From Mucilaginibacter sabulilitoris (GTDB lineage Bacteria > Bacteroidota > Bacteroidia > Sphingobacteriales > Sphingobacteriaceae): a DNA stretch of 64,000 bases. The notes beneath the pieces are model-generated. The model searched no databases, was not told the DNA's origin, and worked only from the letters and a program-made list of their open reading frames with translations. This document shows, in pieces, positions 10,182 to 20,039 of the stretch (positions within the stretch are counted from its first letter, which is position 1; each line of letters starts with the position of its first letter). The translations under genes were made by a program, and so were the position numbers. The stretch is from the NCBI RefSeq assembly GCF_034262375.1, contig NZ_CP139558.1:4030001-4094000 (forward strand), in the 5' to 3' direction.

Positions 10182-12539
10182 ATGATAGGTAATTATTTTA
10201 AAACCACGGTGCGTAGCCTGTTAAACAACCGGGCTTATAGTTTTTTAAATATTGCCGGTTTGGCAATAGGTATAGCCTGTGCTTCCCTGATATTTTTGTG
10301 GGTACAGGATGAATTTACCTACAATCATAATTTTGAGAAAAGGAATAATCTGTATACCATTTATGAGAACCAGACCTACGAGGGCAAAAAATCTACCTTT
10401 CATGCTACTCCTGGCCCTATGGCCGCGGCGTTAAAAACAGAGATCCCCGGTATAAAAAACACTGCGCGAATTGCTGGTAAAGACAACCTGTTGTTTTCCC
10501 TTGGCGAAAAAGCCATCAGAGAAGAGGGAAGCTATACCGATCCGGAGATATTTTCGATGCTGAAACTATCGTTTGTTCAGGGCGATGAGTCAAATGTATT
10601 CAGAGAGTTACATTCGGTGGTAATTAACATAACCATGGCCAGGAAATTTTTTGGTGATGCCAATCCAGTTGGCAAAACCTTAAAAATGAATAATGAGCAG
10701 GAGTTTACCGTTACCGGAGTTTTTAATGATCTGCCTAAAAACTCAACCTTTCAATTTCAATGGCTTGCGCCCATAAAAAACATTGACCACAAAGCTCCCT
10801 GGATGAATGACTGGAGCGCCAACTGGGCGCATACCTATGTTGAGTTAGAACCATCAGCTGATGTAAACGCGGTAAACCAAAAGTTACTTCATTATATCAA
10901 AACAAAGAAAAACAAGAACACCACTGAGTGTTTCCTTTTCTCGATGAATGATTGGAACCTGCATGACAGCTTTACTGATGGAAAAATGGATGGGGGCCGT
11001 ATAGAATATGTGTGTTTATTTGCGGCCATTGCCTTTATCATTTTAATTATTGCCTGCATTAATTTTATGAACCTGAGCACGGCACGTTCTGAAAAACGCG
11101 CTAAGGAAGTAGGTGTACGCAAGGTAATGGGGGCAGGCAAAGGCAAACTGATAGGCCAGTTTATAGGCGAGGCGGTTATTATGGCGTATATAGCCGTGTT
11201 TATGGCCATAGGCATCGTATATATAGCAATGCCATTTTTCAATAACCTTGTTCAAAAGGAGCTTGCCATTAATATTATGGAGCCCGGGCATCTTATTTAC
11301 CTGATAGCGATAGGGTTGGTTACCGGTTTGCTGGCAGGTAGTTATCCGGCTTTTTACCTTTCGTCTTTTAATCCTATTACGGTTTTAAAAAGTATGAAAC
11401 TGCCATCGGGCGCCGGAGCAGGTTTTATCAGGCAGAGTTTAGTGGTAATACAGTTCTCTGTTTCCATTATCCTGATCATCGGTACGGTTATCATTTACCA
11501 ACAAATACAGCATGTAAAAACCAGGGACCTGGGGTATAACAAAAACAACCTTATTTATGTAAGTACCCAGGGTAAATTGATTGATCATTTTGAAAGCGTT
11601 TATAACGATCTGAAAGCAAGCGGAGTAGTAGAAGACGCTTCACTAAGTGATTCACGCGTATTGGAGGTTGGCACAAATACCGATAATTATTCATGGGATG
11701 GAAAAGACCCGTCAAAAAACCCGCTGATCAGCTGGGAAAATGTAAATGCTCAATTTATAAAAACTATGGGTATAAAACTGGCTGCCGGCCGGGGGTTTTA
11801 TGCCAATGCCTCGCTTGATAGCAATAACGTAATTATTAACCAGGATTTGGCCCGGCAAATGGGTAAGCAAGGGCATATAGGCGGCATTATAAGAAATGGA
11901 GAAAAGAGTTTTCAAATAGTAGGCATCGTTAAAGATTTTCTTTACAATGATATGTATGCCGGAGGAGGCCCGCTTTTATTATATAATCATCCGACAGGAA
12001 CCAGTGTATTAAGCATTCGATTTAAGGATCAGGCAAACATACAGGATGCGTTAAGCAAGATTGGTACTATCATTACGACAAACAATCCGGGTTACCCCTT
12101 TGAATATAAATTTATGGATGATGACTTTGACCAATTGTTCAAAACCGAAACCTTAACCGGGAAGCTGGCGGGTACATTCGCGTCACTGGCTATCATTATA
12201 TCCTGCCTGGGCTTGTTTGGTCTGGCTGCCTACACAGCCGAACGGAGGATTAAAGAGATAGGTATCAGAAAGGTACTGGGCGCGTCGGTGACCGGTTTAA
12301 CGGGCCTGTTATCAAAAGATTTTTTGAAACTGGTTGCAATTTCATGCCTTATCGCTTTCCCGGTTGCCTGGTGGGCCTTAACAAACTGGCTGCAAAATTA
12401 TCAGTACAGGGTTAATGTTAACTGGGTTGTATTCGCGGCGGTAGGAGTGTTGGCTATGCTTATTGCGCTGGTAACCGTTAGCTTTCAGGCTATTAAAGCA
12501 GCGTTATCAAATCCTGTTAAAAACTTAAGGACAGAGTAG
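10182..12539 (+). CDS. FtsX/MacB-type ABC transporter permease
   Basis: The 785-residue protein starts MIGNYFKTTVRSLLNNR, a variant N-terminus that lacks the KIAWRN signature of its neighbours. It has the duplicated layout: helix, periplasmic domain, FtsX helices with ARSEKRAKEVGVRKVMGAG, second periplasmic domain, and FtsX helices with RIKEIGIRKVLGAS. A WNLHDSFTDG motif before the first FtsX domain corresponds to WHLYSDFKDG of the partial gene at the window start, so it belongs to that sub-lineage. It ends KNLRTE. It lies 37 bp after the previous permease and 108 bp before the next; that spacer carries two palindromes. Confidence 0.93.
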   Translation: MIGNYFKTTVRSLLNNRAYSFLNIAGLAIGIACASLIFLWVQDEFTYNHNFEKRNNLYTIYENQTYEGKKSTFHATPGPMAAALKTEIPGIKNTARIAGKDNLLFSLGEKAIREEGSYTDPEIFSMLKLSFVQGDESNVFRELHSVVINITMARKFFGDANPVGKTLKMNNEQEFTVTGVFNDLPKNSTFQFQWLAPIKNIDHKAPWMNDWSANWAHTYVELEPSADVNAVNQKLLHYIKTKKNKNTTECFLFSMNDWNLHDSFTDGKMDGGRIEYVCLFAAIAFIILIIACINFMNLSTARSEKRAKEVGVRKVMGAGKGKLIGQFIGEAVIMAYIAVFMAIGIVYIAMPFFNNLVQKELAINIMEPGHLIYLIAIGLVTGLLAGSYPAFYLSSFNPITVLKSMKLPSGAGAGFIRQSLVVIQFSVSIILIIGTVIIYQQIQHVKTRDLGYNKNNLIYVSTQGKLIDHFESVYNDLKASGVVEDASLSDSRVLEVGTNTDNYSWDGKDPSKNPLISWENVNAQFIKTMGIKLAAGRGFYANASLDSNNVIINQDLARQMGKQGHIGGIIRNGEKSFQIVGIVKDFLYNDMYAGGGPLLLYNHPTGTSVLSIRFKDQANIQDALSKIGTIITTNNPGYPFEYKFMDDDFDQLFKTETLTGKLAGTFASLAIIISCLGLFGLAAYTAERRIKEIGIRKVLGASVTGLTGLLSKDFLKLVAISCLIAFPVAWWALTNWLQNYQYRVNVNWVVFAAVGVLAMLIALVTVSFQAIKAALSNPVKNLRTE

Positions 12540-12545
12540 CAGCAT

Positions 12546-12631
12546 AAAGCTTAAAGCCGAAGGCTGAAAGCTTTAAAATATTTAAGACGGAATAGAAACT
12601 TAAAAGCTTAAAGCCGCAGGCTTTAAGCTTT
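12546..12631. repeat. Pair of related palindromic hairpins between permease genes
   Basis: The first hairpin (12546-12574) has arms AAAGCTTAAAGCC and GGCTGAAAGCTTT (11 of 13 pairs). The second (12603-12631) has perfect 13-bp arms, AAAGCTTAAAGCC and GGCTTTAAGCTTT, around a 3-base loop. A shuffled version of the same words recurs after the last permease (22445-22501). No T-tract follows, so simple termination is not indicated; mRNA stability or a REP-like repeat are alternatives. Confidence 0.8.
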
Positions 12632-12647
12632 AGCTAAAGAAAGCATC

Positions 12648-15038
12648 ATGATAAGGAATTACCTGAAAATTGCCTGGCGCAACATTATAAACAACAAAGT
12701 TTATAGCGCCATAAATATATTGGGGCTTGCCGCCGGTATGGCAGTTGCCCTGCTTATTGGTTTATGGGTGGTTAATGAGTATTCTTATGATCTTTTTTTT
12801 CCTAATTATAAGCAATTATACCGGGTTGAATTGAATTTTACATCGCAGCATGATGGCGAACATACCCAGACGGCTTTGTCAATTCCACTGGCTGATGTAT
12901 TACGAAAGGATATTCCTGAAATTAAACGCGTTGCCGAAACCGATTGGGTGGGTTGGCAATGGCACTCATTAATGGTAGGTGATAAAAAGCTTTACCTGGG
13001 TGGTGGGGCAACAGCGCCCGATTTTCTGAAGATGTTTCAGTACCCTTTTATTCAGGGCAACAACAGGGCCGCGTTCACCGATCCTTATTCTATTATTTTA
13101 ACAGCAGCTACAGCCAAAGCCTTATTTGGAAATGCCGATCCGATGAATAAGATGGTACGTATTGATAATCAGCAAAATTTAAAGGTAACCGGCGTTTTAA
13201 AGGATATCCCTAAAAATGCCACCCTGCAATTTAGCTACCTTACACCATTTAGTTTTAAGGAACAAACCGAAACCTGGATGAAGAACGCCCGCACAACCTG
13301 GACAAATAATTCATTCAACGCGTTTGTAGAATTGCAACCGGGCATAAGCCTTGAACAAGTGGCGCCTAAAATTAAGAATTTGGTATATGCTCATAGCCCG
13401 CAAATGCGGCCTGCGAAGCCCGTAGTAATCCTCCATCCGTTGAAAGACTGGCACCTTTATTCTGATTTTAAAAATGGCAAGCCTGTTGGCGGTTTTATTG
13501 ATTATGTACGGATGTTCAGCATCATTGGTATACTGGTATTACTTATAGCTTGTATCAATTTTATGAATCTCTCCACCGCACGATCAGAGAGACGGGCACG
13601 AGAAGTAGGGGTCCGGAAAGCCATTGGTTCGCAGCGGAGTAATCTGATAGCCCAGTTTTTAGCTGAGTCTGTTTTGATAACCTTCATCGCCTTTTTCTTT
13701 TCTATATTATTTGTACAATTAGCGTTGCCTTCTTTTAACACTCTTGTAGAAGGCTCCATTCGTATCCCTTATGGTAACCCCGTATTTTGGAGTGTAATGA
13801 TATGTTATGTATTGATAACCGGTTTACTGGCAGGAAGCAGACCTGCCTTCTATTTATCGGCATTTAACCCGGTAAAAGTTTTAAAGGGGGCAATAAAAGA
13901 AGGGAAAGGGGCAGCGTTACCACGCAAGGTATTGGTTGTGGCACAGTTTAGCTGCTCTATAGCTTTAATTATCAGTACTATTATAGTTTATCAACAAATA
14001 CAGCATGCCAAAAGCAGGCCTACGGGTTATAATGCCGACAGGTTAATGATGTCTGATATGAGCAGCGACCTGAACAATAAGTACGATGCGCTTAAAAATG
14101 ATTTATTGGCAAGCGGAATGGTTGAAAGTGTTGCTGCCGCTTCAAGTCCGATAACCAATATTTACAGCCACATGTCGCTTGATAAATGGCCGGGTAAAAA
14201 TGCAGGTGACGAAGGCGTAAATATTGCAGCCATATTCGTGTCTGACAATTATTTTAAAACGCTTGGCATGCAATTAAAAGAAGGCCGGGATTTTACTAAC
14301 AGCTGGACCGCCGACTCAACAACTGTAATACTCAACGAAACGGCAGTAAAAAGGATCGGACTTAAAAATCCCATAAATCAATTAATAACCTGGAATGGAA
14401 ATACCACCCCGGTGCGGATTGTCGGCGTTGTTAAAGATGCCTTAATGGAGTCGCCTTTTACACCGATTTCGCCAACTATTTTTAGTCACGGGCACCAGGC
14501 AAACAATATCATGTACCGTTTATCGCCTAATGTTAACACGCATGATGCTATTGCAAAACTCACCAAAATATTTGATTCGTATAACCCGGCCTATCCGTAC
14601 ATATACCAGTTTGTTGATGAAGAATACAACCATAAATTTAATCTCGAAATGTTGGTAGGTAAACTGGCCGGTGTGTTTGCTGGGCTGGCCATTTTAATTT
14701 CGTGCCTCGGCTTGTTTGGGTTAGCAGCTTATGTTGCCGAACAGCGTACAAAAGAGATAGGCATCCGTAAGGTATTAGGAGCCTCTGTTACCCAGGTTTG
14801 GCTGCTGCTTTCAAAAGATTTTATTTTGCTGGTAACAATTAGTTGCGGAATAGCATCACCAGTAGCCTTTTACTTTTTGCAAAACTGGCTTCAAAAATAT
14901 GATTACCGTATAACTATAGGGCCCTGGGTGTTTATAATTTCGGCTTTGGTGGCAATGGTTATTACATTGTTTACCATTAGTTTTCAGGCTATTAAAGCTG
15001 CACTTACCAATCCGGTTAAAAGTTTACGGAGCGAATAA
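12648..15038 (+). CDS. FtsX/MacB-type ABC transporter permease
   Basis: The 796-residue permease begins MIRNYLKIAWRNIINNKVY, nearly identical over the first 50 residues to the product of 17591. The two are close paralogues throughout (LAAGMAVALLI; WHLYSDFKNG against WHLYSDYKNG; RAREVGVRKAIGSQR against RAREVGIRKAIGSQR). Two periplasmic domains, two FtsX domains and the final EQRTKEIGIRKVLGAS loop are intact, and the protein ends KSLRSE. The gene at 15069 starts 30 bp downstream. That the two near-identical genes flank a member of another sub-lineage points to duplication followed by insertion or rearrangement within the array (inference). Confidence 0.93.
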   Translation: MIRNYLKIAWRNIINNKVYSAINILGLAAGMAVALLIGLWVVNEYSYDLFFPNYKQLYRVELNFTSQHDGEHTQTALSIPLADVLRKDIPEIKRVAETDWVGWQWHSLMVGDKKLYLGGGATAPDFLKMFQYPFIQGNNRAAFTDPYSIILTAATAKALFGNADPMNKMVRIDNQQNLKVTGVLKDIPKNATLQFSYLTPFSFKEQTETWMKNARTTWTNNSFNAFVELQPGISLEQVAPKIKNLVYAHSPQMRPAKPVVILHPLKDWHLYSDFKNGKPVGGFIDYVRMFSIIGILVLLIACINFMNLSTARSERRAREVGVRKAIGSQRSNLIAQFLAESVLITFIAFFFSILFVQLALPSFNTLVEGSIRIPYGNPVFWSVMICYVLITGLLAGSRPAFYLSAFNPVKVLKGAIKEGKGAALPRKVLVVAQFSCSIALIISTIIVYQQIQHAKSRPTGYNADRLMMSDMSSDLNNKYDALKNDLLASGMVESVAAASSPITNIYSHMSLDKWPGKNAGDEGVNIAAIFVSDNYFKTLGMQLKEGRDFTNSWTADSTTVILNETAVKRIGLKNPINQLITWNGNTTPVRIVGVVKDALMESPFTPISPTIFSHGHQANNIMYRLSPNVNTHDAIAKLTKIFDSYNPAYPYIYQFVDEEYNHKFNLEMLVGKLAGVFAGLAILISCLGLFGLAAYVAEQRTKEIGIRKVLGASVTQVWLLLSKDFILLVTISCGIASPVAFYFLQNWLQKYDYRITIGPWVFIISALVAMVITLFTISFQAIKAALTNPVKSLRSE

Positions 15039-15068
15039 AAAGTTAAAAGTTTTAGCATAAAAAATATC

Positions 15069-17447
15069 ATGATAAAGAATTACATTAAAATTGCCTGGCG
15101 TAACTTAAAGCGTAATAAAGCTTATGCCGCTATCAGTGTTATCGGTTTGGCTTTGGGCATTGCCTGCGGTATACTGATTTTTACACTGATTACCTATCAC
15201 CTGAGCTTTGATAATTTTCATAAGAACCCGGACAGGGTTTTCCGCATGTATACCGAATGGCATGATGATGGTATTGGCCGTTCGCAAGGAGTACCTCAGC
15301 CTTTAGGCAAAACTTTCAGGAGCGATTTTACACTGGCCGAGAAAACCGCACGGGTAATTAATTTCCGGAATAATTTAATTACAATAACCAAGGGGAATGA
15401 TGTTAAAAAGTTCAGGGAAGAAAGTGGCGTTGTTTTTACCGAACCACAATACTTTGATATACTGAACTTTCCATTACTTAAAGGTGACAAAAAAACGGTA
15501 TTGGTACGGCCAGGAGAAGCTATTATTACCGAAAAGATAGCGCATAAATACTTTGGCAGTGATAACGCGATAGGAAAAGTAATACGCCTGGATAATAAAG
15601 TTAATTTTACTATAACCGGGATATTAAAAGACCTGCCACCCAATACCGACCGCAAACAGGAAATATATGTATCGTATGGCAACATGGATGAATATACCGA
15701 TAAGGGTCGTGAAGATAACTGGGGCGGAGTATATAGCGGTAGTGAAGCCTTTACCCGTTTAAAGCCCAATGTGAGCGTGGCCCAGGCAAATGCTGCCATG
15801 GCGCTTATCGTAAAAAAACATTATACCGGTCGCGATTTAAAAGTGTGGATGTTTAAATTACAACCGCTTAATGATATACATTTTAACGCCGATCTTGACG
15901 GCTATGCCGATAAGAAATACCTGTGGGCATTGTTCTTTATTGGCGTGTTCCTGATTATAACCGCCTGTGTAAATTTTGTTAACCTGGCAACAGCCCAAGC
16001 CCTTAACAGGGCAAAAGAAATAGGGATCCGCAAAGTACTGGGAAGCCTTCCGCATCAGTTGTTCTGGCAGTTTATTGCCGAAACGGCTTTAATTACTTTG
16101 GCTGCGGTTGTCATTGCCGTTGGCTTATCTTATGCAGCCCTCCCGGCTATAAACCATTTGTTTGAGTCAGAAATGCAGTTTGATAAAGGGCAGCTGTTGC
16201 TTTTTATAATTTTTGTAAGCATCGTAGTTGTTTTCCTTTCGGGTTCATATCCAGGACTTGTGCTGGCGCGGTTTCAGCCTATACTGGCGCTTAAAAGCAA
16301 GCTGTCACAAAAACATATTGGCGGTTTTTCATTACGCAGGATCCTTGTCGTTACTCAATTCTCTATTTCGCAGGTGTTAATTATAGGTGCTATCATCATC
16401 GTATCACAACTAAATTATTCACAAACTGCCGATCTGGGTTTTAATAAAGATGCCGTAGTGTTATTGCCCATTCCACAAAACGATAAGATGAAATTGAGCA
16501 CCATGCGCAACCGCATAAACCAGGTGCAGGGAGTGGAAAAGGTGTCTTATTGTTACCGGCCGCCGGCTTCGCAATCAAATAACTCAACCGATATTTACTA
16601 TAATAACCGGGCAGAGTCGGAACACTGGGGTATAAATACCAAACAAGGTGATGAAAACTTTCTGTCAACTTTTGGAATAAAGCTGGTAGCAGGCAGAAAC
16701 TTTTTTCCGGCAGATAGCACGCGGGAGTTTTTGGTAAATGAAACTTTTGTAAAAAAACTTAACCTAAAACCGCAGGACGTTATTGGTAAAACAATAAGTA
16801 TTGATGGAAAATCAATCAAGGCGCCGATAGTTGGGGTAGTTAAAGATTTTTATAATTATTCGTTCCATACTGAAATTTCGCCGATATGTATTATGCCCGA
16901 TTATAGAGGGTATTCTACCTGTGCAGTTAAAATAAACATGCTTCATGCTAAATCTTCTCTTGCATCCTTAGAACGGATCTGGAATGAGACATTTCCGGAA
17001 GAACTATACTCTTATGAGTTTTTGGATGATAGCATCCGGAAATTTTATGAGATGGACAAAATACAGCTTAAACTGGTAGAGGCCTTTGCAGGTATTGCTA
17101 TATTGATAGGCTGTTTGGGCTTATACGGCCTGGTATCATTTATGGCTGTGCGTAAAACAAAGGAAATAGGGGTACGTAAAGTATTGGGCGCAAACATACA
17201 GCATGTGTTATGGCTGTTTGGCAAAGAATTTACCAAATTATTGCTTATCGCCTTTGTAATTGCGGCACCCCTGGCCTGGTGGGCCATGCACAATTACCTG
17301 CAGGATTTTAAATATCGTATCACTATAGGGCCAGGCATATTCTTGGTGTCCATACTGTCAACATTTATTATTGCTGCCATAACGGTAGGCTACCGCTCTA
17401 TTATCGCGGCATTGGCCAATCCGGTTAAAAGTTTAAGAAGTGAGTAG
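15069..17447 (+). CDS. FtsX/MacB-type ABC transporter permease
   Basis: The 792-residue permease starts MIKNYIKIAWRNLKRNKAY and has LSFDNFHKN after the first helix. It groups with the genes at 4471 and 7727. The coupling loops are AQALNRAKEIGIRKVLGS and VRKTKEIGVRKVLGAN. Its last codons AGT GAG TAG form the first copy and start the second copy of a 13-copy heptamer array, so the stop codon lies inside the repeat. Because the stop falls in copy 2, changes in copy number would not alter the protein. Confidence 0.93.
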   Translation: MIKNYIKIAWRNLKRNKAYAAISVIGLALGIACGILIFTLITYHLSFDNFHKNPDRVFRMYTEWHDDGIGRSQGVPQPLGKTFRSDFTLAEKTARVINFRNNLITITKGNDVKKFREESGVVFTEPQYFDILNFPLLKGDKKTVLVRPGEAIITEKIAHKYFGSDNAIGKVIRLDNKVNFTITGILKDLPPNTDRKQEIYVSYGNMDEYTDKGREDNWGGVYSGSEAFTRLKPNVSVAQANAAMALIVKKHYTGRDLKVWMFKLQPLNDIHFNADLDGYADKKYLWALFFIGVFLIITACVNFVNLATAQALNRAKEIGIRKVLGSLPHQLFWQFIAETALITLAAVVIAVGLSYAALPAINHLFESEMQFDKGQLLLFIIFVSIVVVFLSGSYPGLVLARFQPILALKSKLSQKHIGGFSLRRILVVTQFSISQVLIIGAIIIVSQLNYSQTADLGFNKDAVVLLPIPQNDKMKLSTMRNRINQVQGVEKVSYCYRPPASQSNNSTDIYYNNRAESEHWGINTKQGDENFLSTFGIKLVAGRNFFPADSTREFLVNETFVKKLNLKPQDVIGKTISIDGKSIKAPIVGVVKDFYNYSFHTEISPICIMPDYRGYSTCAVKINMLHAKSSLASLERIWNETFPEELYSYEFLDDSIRKFYEMDKIQLKLVEAFAGIAILIGCLGLYGLVSFMAVRKTKEIGVRKVLGANIQHVLWLFGKEFTKLLLIAFVIAAPLAWWAMHNYLQDFKYRITIGPGIFLVSILSTFIIAAITVGYRSIIAALANPVKSLRSE

Positions 17448-17529
17448 TGAGTAGTGAGTAGTGAGTAGTGAGTAGTGAGTAGTGAGTAGTGAGTGGTGAG
17501 TGGTGAGTGGTGAGTGGTGAGTGGTGAGT
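17439..17529. repeat. Heptanucleotide tandem repeat, 13 copies (8 AGTGAGT + 5 GGTGAGT)
   Basis: Eight perfect copies of AGTGAGT (17439-17494) run directly into five of GGTGAGT (17495-17529). The first copy is the Ser-Glu end of the permease reading frame and the second carries its TAG. The clean split into two blocks of variants is what stepwise slippage or unequal exchange after one A-to-G change would produce. The GGTGAGT block is the same unit as at 1817-1872. Confidence 0.97.
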
Positions 17530-17533
17530 AAAA

Positions 17534-17563
17534 ATGCCCGGCAATTTAGTATTTAGAGTTTAG
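17534..17563 (+). CDS. Candidate nine-codon mini-ORF in permease spacer
   Basis: It encodes MPGNLVFRV and starts 4 bp after the heptamer array. It matches the mini-ORF at 1877 in length, position and five of nine residues. The surrounding bases AAAATGCCCGG and AATTTAG are also conserved, so this may be a duplicated noncoding spacer rather than a gene. Confidence 0.25.
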   Translation: MPGNLVFRV

Positions 17564-17590
17564 CTTTTACGATTTAGAGTTTCCAATATA

Positions 17591-19963
17591 ATGATCAAAA
17601 ATTATTTAAAAATTGCCTGGCGCAATATCATTAATAACAAAGCATACAGCGCTATTAACATACTGGGTTTGGCTGCGGGAATGGCCGTGGCATTGTTGAT
17701 CGCATTGTGGGTTGCCAATGAATATTCATACGATAAGTTTTTGCCCGATACCGACAGGCTATACCAGGTGAGGCGCAATTTTAACAGTAACGGAGAAACG
17801 CTTACGTTTAGTTCTACTTCGCTTAAGCTGGCTGATGCGCTTCGTAATAATTTTCCCGAAATTGAATATGTAGCCGAGACGGATGGTATTGGTTCGCACG
17901 GACTGATGGTAGATAATAAAAAGTTGTTCCTGAATGGTCCGCAGGTGGGAAGCGATTTTTTAAAAATGTTGAAATACCCGATGCTGCGGGGGAATGCAGG
18001 AAATGCGCTAAATGATCCTTTTTCCATTGTGCTTACACGGGCTACAGCCATAGCTTTATTCGGAAACGTAAACGTGATCAATAAAGTAGTGAAGATTGAT
18101 AACGCTTATAACGTAAAGGTTACAGCCGTTTTAGATGATATTCCATCAAATTCATCCCTGCAATTTAAATATCTTTTACCATTTAGCTTTCTGGAGCAAA
18201 CCCAGCGCGAAGGTATGAAAGGAGCACATGGCAGTTTTGGTAATAATGGTTATAACATTTTCGTAAAACTAAAACCAGGTATATCCTACACGCAGTTAGC
18301 TCCCAAAATAAAGAATATGGAAAAGGGCGAGGATAACATAAATGCCAAAAACTCTGATGTGATCATGCAGCCCATGCCCGATTGGCACTTATATTCCGAC
18401 TATAAAAATGGTGTAGCGAGCGGCGGTTTTATTGAGTATGTACGCATTTTTAGCATTATAGGGATTTTAGTATTGCTGATTGCCTGTGTAAATTTTATCA
18501 ACCTTACAACCGCCCGGTCAGAAAAGCGTGCACGTGAGGTGGGCATACGTAAGGCTATCGGGTCGCAGCGTAAGCACCTCATCTTTCAGTTTTTAACCGA
18601 GTCGGCGTTGATTACGTTTATATCGTTTCTATGTTCCGTAATGTTTGTGCAGATAGCGTTATCGCCGTTTAACGCGCTTACTGGTACAGCAATCAGCATA
18701 CCTTTTCAAAGTATTTCTTTTTGGTTGATCGCATTGGGCTGTGTGTTATTTACCGCACTTATTGCGGGTAGCAAACCTGCTTTTTACCTTTCGTCATTTA
18801 ATCCGGTTAAGGTTTTAAAAGGGACAATACAGATTGGCCGCTCTGCGTCTTATTCCAGAAAAATTTTGGTGGTAATGCAGTTTAGTTGTTCTATTGCTTT
18901 AATTATAAGTACGGTCGTAATTTACCGGCAGATCCAATTTGCTAAAAACAGGCCTGCTGGTTACAGCATCAACCGCTTGCTCACCACAAACTCCAACGCC
19001 GACCTGAATAAAAATTTCCAGGCCTTAAGAAACGAATTGCAGCAAAGCGGTATTGTTCAAAGTATTACGTCGGCCTCAAGCCCGGCTACTGATATTTACT
19101 GGCATAATAATATTGATCACTGGCCTGGTAAGTTTGCCGGTGAAACAGTTGAAATGGGCATAGTATTAATTACCAATGATTATTTTAAAACCCTGGGTAT
19201 GCGCTTTGATCAGGGTAGGAATTATACCGGTGTAGCTTCCGATACTTTAAACTTAATATTTAATGAAGCTGCTATCAAACGCTTAAGGCTAAAAAATCCA
19301 ATCAGTCAGATTATAAATTACAATGGCAGAAATATAAAGATCATTGGTGTGGTAAAAGACGCGCTGATGATTTCGCCCTTTGCCAAGGCTGATCCAACCA
19401 TGTTTGTTTACAGCGCTAATACACAGGATAATATCATTTACCGATTGGCCTCAAATGTAAATCCGCATGACGCTATTGACAAACTCAATCAAATTTTTGC
19501 AAAATACAGTCCAGCATATCCGTTTACTTACCGTTTTGTTGACGATGATTATAACCGGAAATTCAGTCAGGAAGTGTTAGTAGGTAAACTATCTGGAATT
19601 TTCGCCTGTTTGGCTATTCTTATTTCATGCCTCGGTTTATTTGGGCTGGCCGCCTACATTGCTGAGCAACGCACCAAGGAGATAGGCGTACGTAAAATAT
19701 TAGGTGCCAGCGTGAGCCAGTTATGGTTTTTGTTATCTAAAGATTTTGTGCTGCTGGTAATAATAAGCTGCATAATAGCTTCACCAGTGGCGCTTTACTT
19801 TTTGCAAAACTGGCTGCAAAAATATGATTACCGGGTAAGTATTGGTCCGGGAGTGTTCCTGACCTCGGCTGTTGCAGCTATCATTATTACGCTGATAACC
19901 ATTAGCTTTCAGGCAATAAAAGCCGCCATTGCCAACCCGGTTAAGAGTTTAAGAAGTGAGTAG
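17591..19963 (+). CDS. FtsX/MacB-type ABC transporter permease
   Basis: The 790-residue permease starts MIKNYLKIAWRNIINNKAY and is the close paralogue of the product of 12648. It shows the same order of helix, periplasmic domain, FtsX domain with ARSEKRAREVGIRKAIGSQR, periplasmic domain, and FtsX domain with EQRTKEIGVRKILGAS. It ends KSLRSE, with AGT GAG TAG running into a degraded heptamer repeat. The two periplasmic domains differ more between the paralogues than the membrane parts, as expected if they contact different partners or substrates (inference from reading, not from an alignment). Confidence 0.93.
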   Translation: MIKNYLKIAWRNIINNKAYSAINILGLAAGMAVALLIALWVANEYSYDKFLPDTDRLYQVRRNFNSNGETLTFSSTSLKLADALRNNFPEIEYVAETDGIGSHGLMVDNKKLFLNGPQVGSDFLKMLKYPMLRGNAGNALNDPFSIVLTRATAIALFGNVNVINKVVKIDNAYNVKVTAVLDDIPSNSSLQFKYLLPFSFLEQTQREGMKGAHGSFGNNGYNIFVKLKPGISYTQLAPKIKNMEKGEDNINAKNSDVIMQPMPDWHLYSDYKNGVASGGFIEYVRIFSIIGILVLLIACVNFINLTTARSEKRAREVGIRKAIGSQRKHLIFQFLTESALITFISFLCSVMFVQIALSPFNALTGTAISIPFQSISFWLIALGCVLFTALIAGSKPAFYLSSFNPVKVLKGTIQIGRSASYSRKILVVMQFSCSIALIISTVVIYRQIQFAKNRPAGYSINRLLTTNSNADLNKNFQALRNELQQSGIVQSITSASSPATDIYWHNNIDHWPGKFAGETVEMGIVLITNDYFKTLGMRFDQGRNYTGVASDTLNLIFNEAAIKRLRLKNPISQIINYNGRNIKIIGVVKDALMISPFAKADPTMFVYSANTQDNIIYRLASNVNPHDAIDKLNQIFAKYSPAYPFTYRFVDDDYNRKFSQEVLVGKLSGIFACLAILISCLGLFGLAAYIAEQRTKEIGVRKILGASVSQLWFLLSKDFVLLVIISCIIASPVALYFLQNWLQKYDYRVSIGPGVFLTSAVAAIIITLITISFQAIKAAIANPVKSLRSE

Positions 19964-19993
19964 TAAGTGGTGGTAGTAAGTGAGTGGTGAGTG
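19955..19993. repeat. Degenerate heptamer repeat after permease gene
   Basis: The segment contains AGTGAGT, AGTAAGT, GGTGGT, AGTAAGT, GAGTGGT and GAGT in succession. It starts in the last codons of the preceding gene, as at 17439. It looks like a decayed form of the perfect arrays at 1817 and 17439, and like them is followed by GAAAATGC and a nine-codon mini-ORF. Confidence 0.75.
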
Positions 19994-19996
19994 AAA

Positions 19997-20026
19997 ATGC
20001 TCAACAATTTAGAAATTAGGATTTAG
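19997..20026 (+). CDS. Candidate nine-codon mini-ORF in permease spacer
   Basis: It encodes MLNNLEIRI, the most diverged of the three mini-ORFs, but keeps the same length, the TAG stop and the position just after the repeat. It ends 13 bp before the next permease start. No independent evidence of translation. Confidence 0.22.
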   Translation: MLNNLEIRI

Positions 20027-20039
20027 AGTTTCCAATATC

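Noticed and set aside
15296..15799. Open frame of 167 codons on the - strand
   Set aside because: Shadow of the permease gene at 15069; low-complexity Ser/Leu-rich product with no family signature.
17439..17529. Possible CRISPR array
   Set aside because: The units are 7 bp, contiguous and without spacers. No cas genes are nearby.
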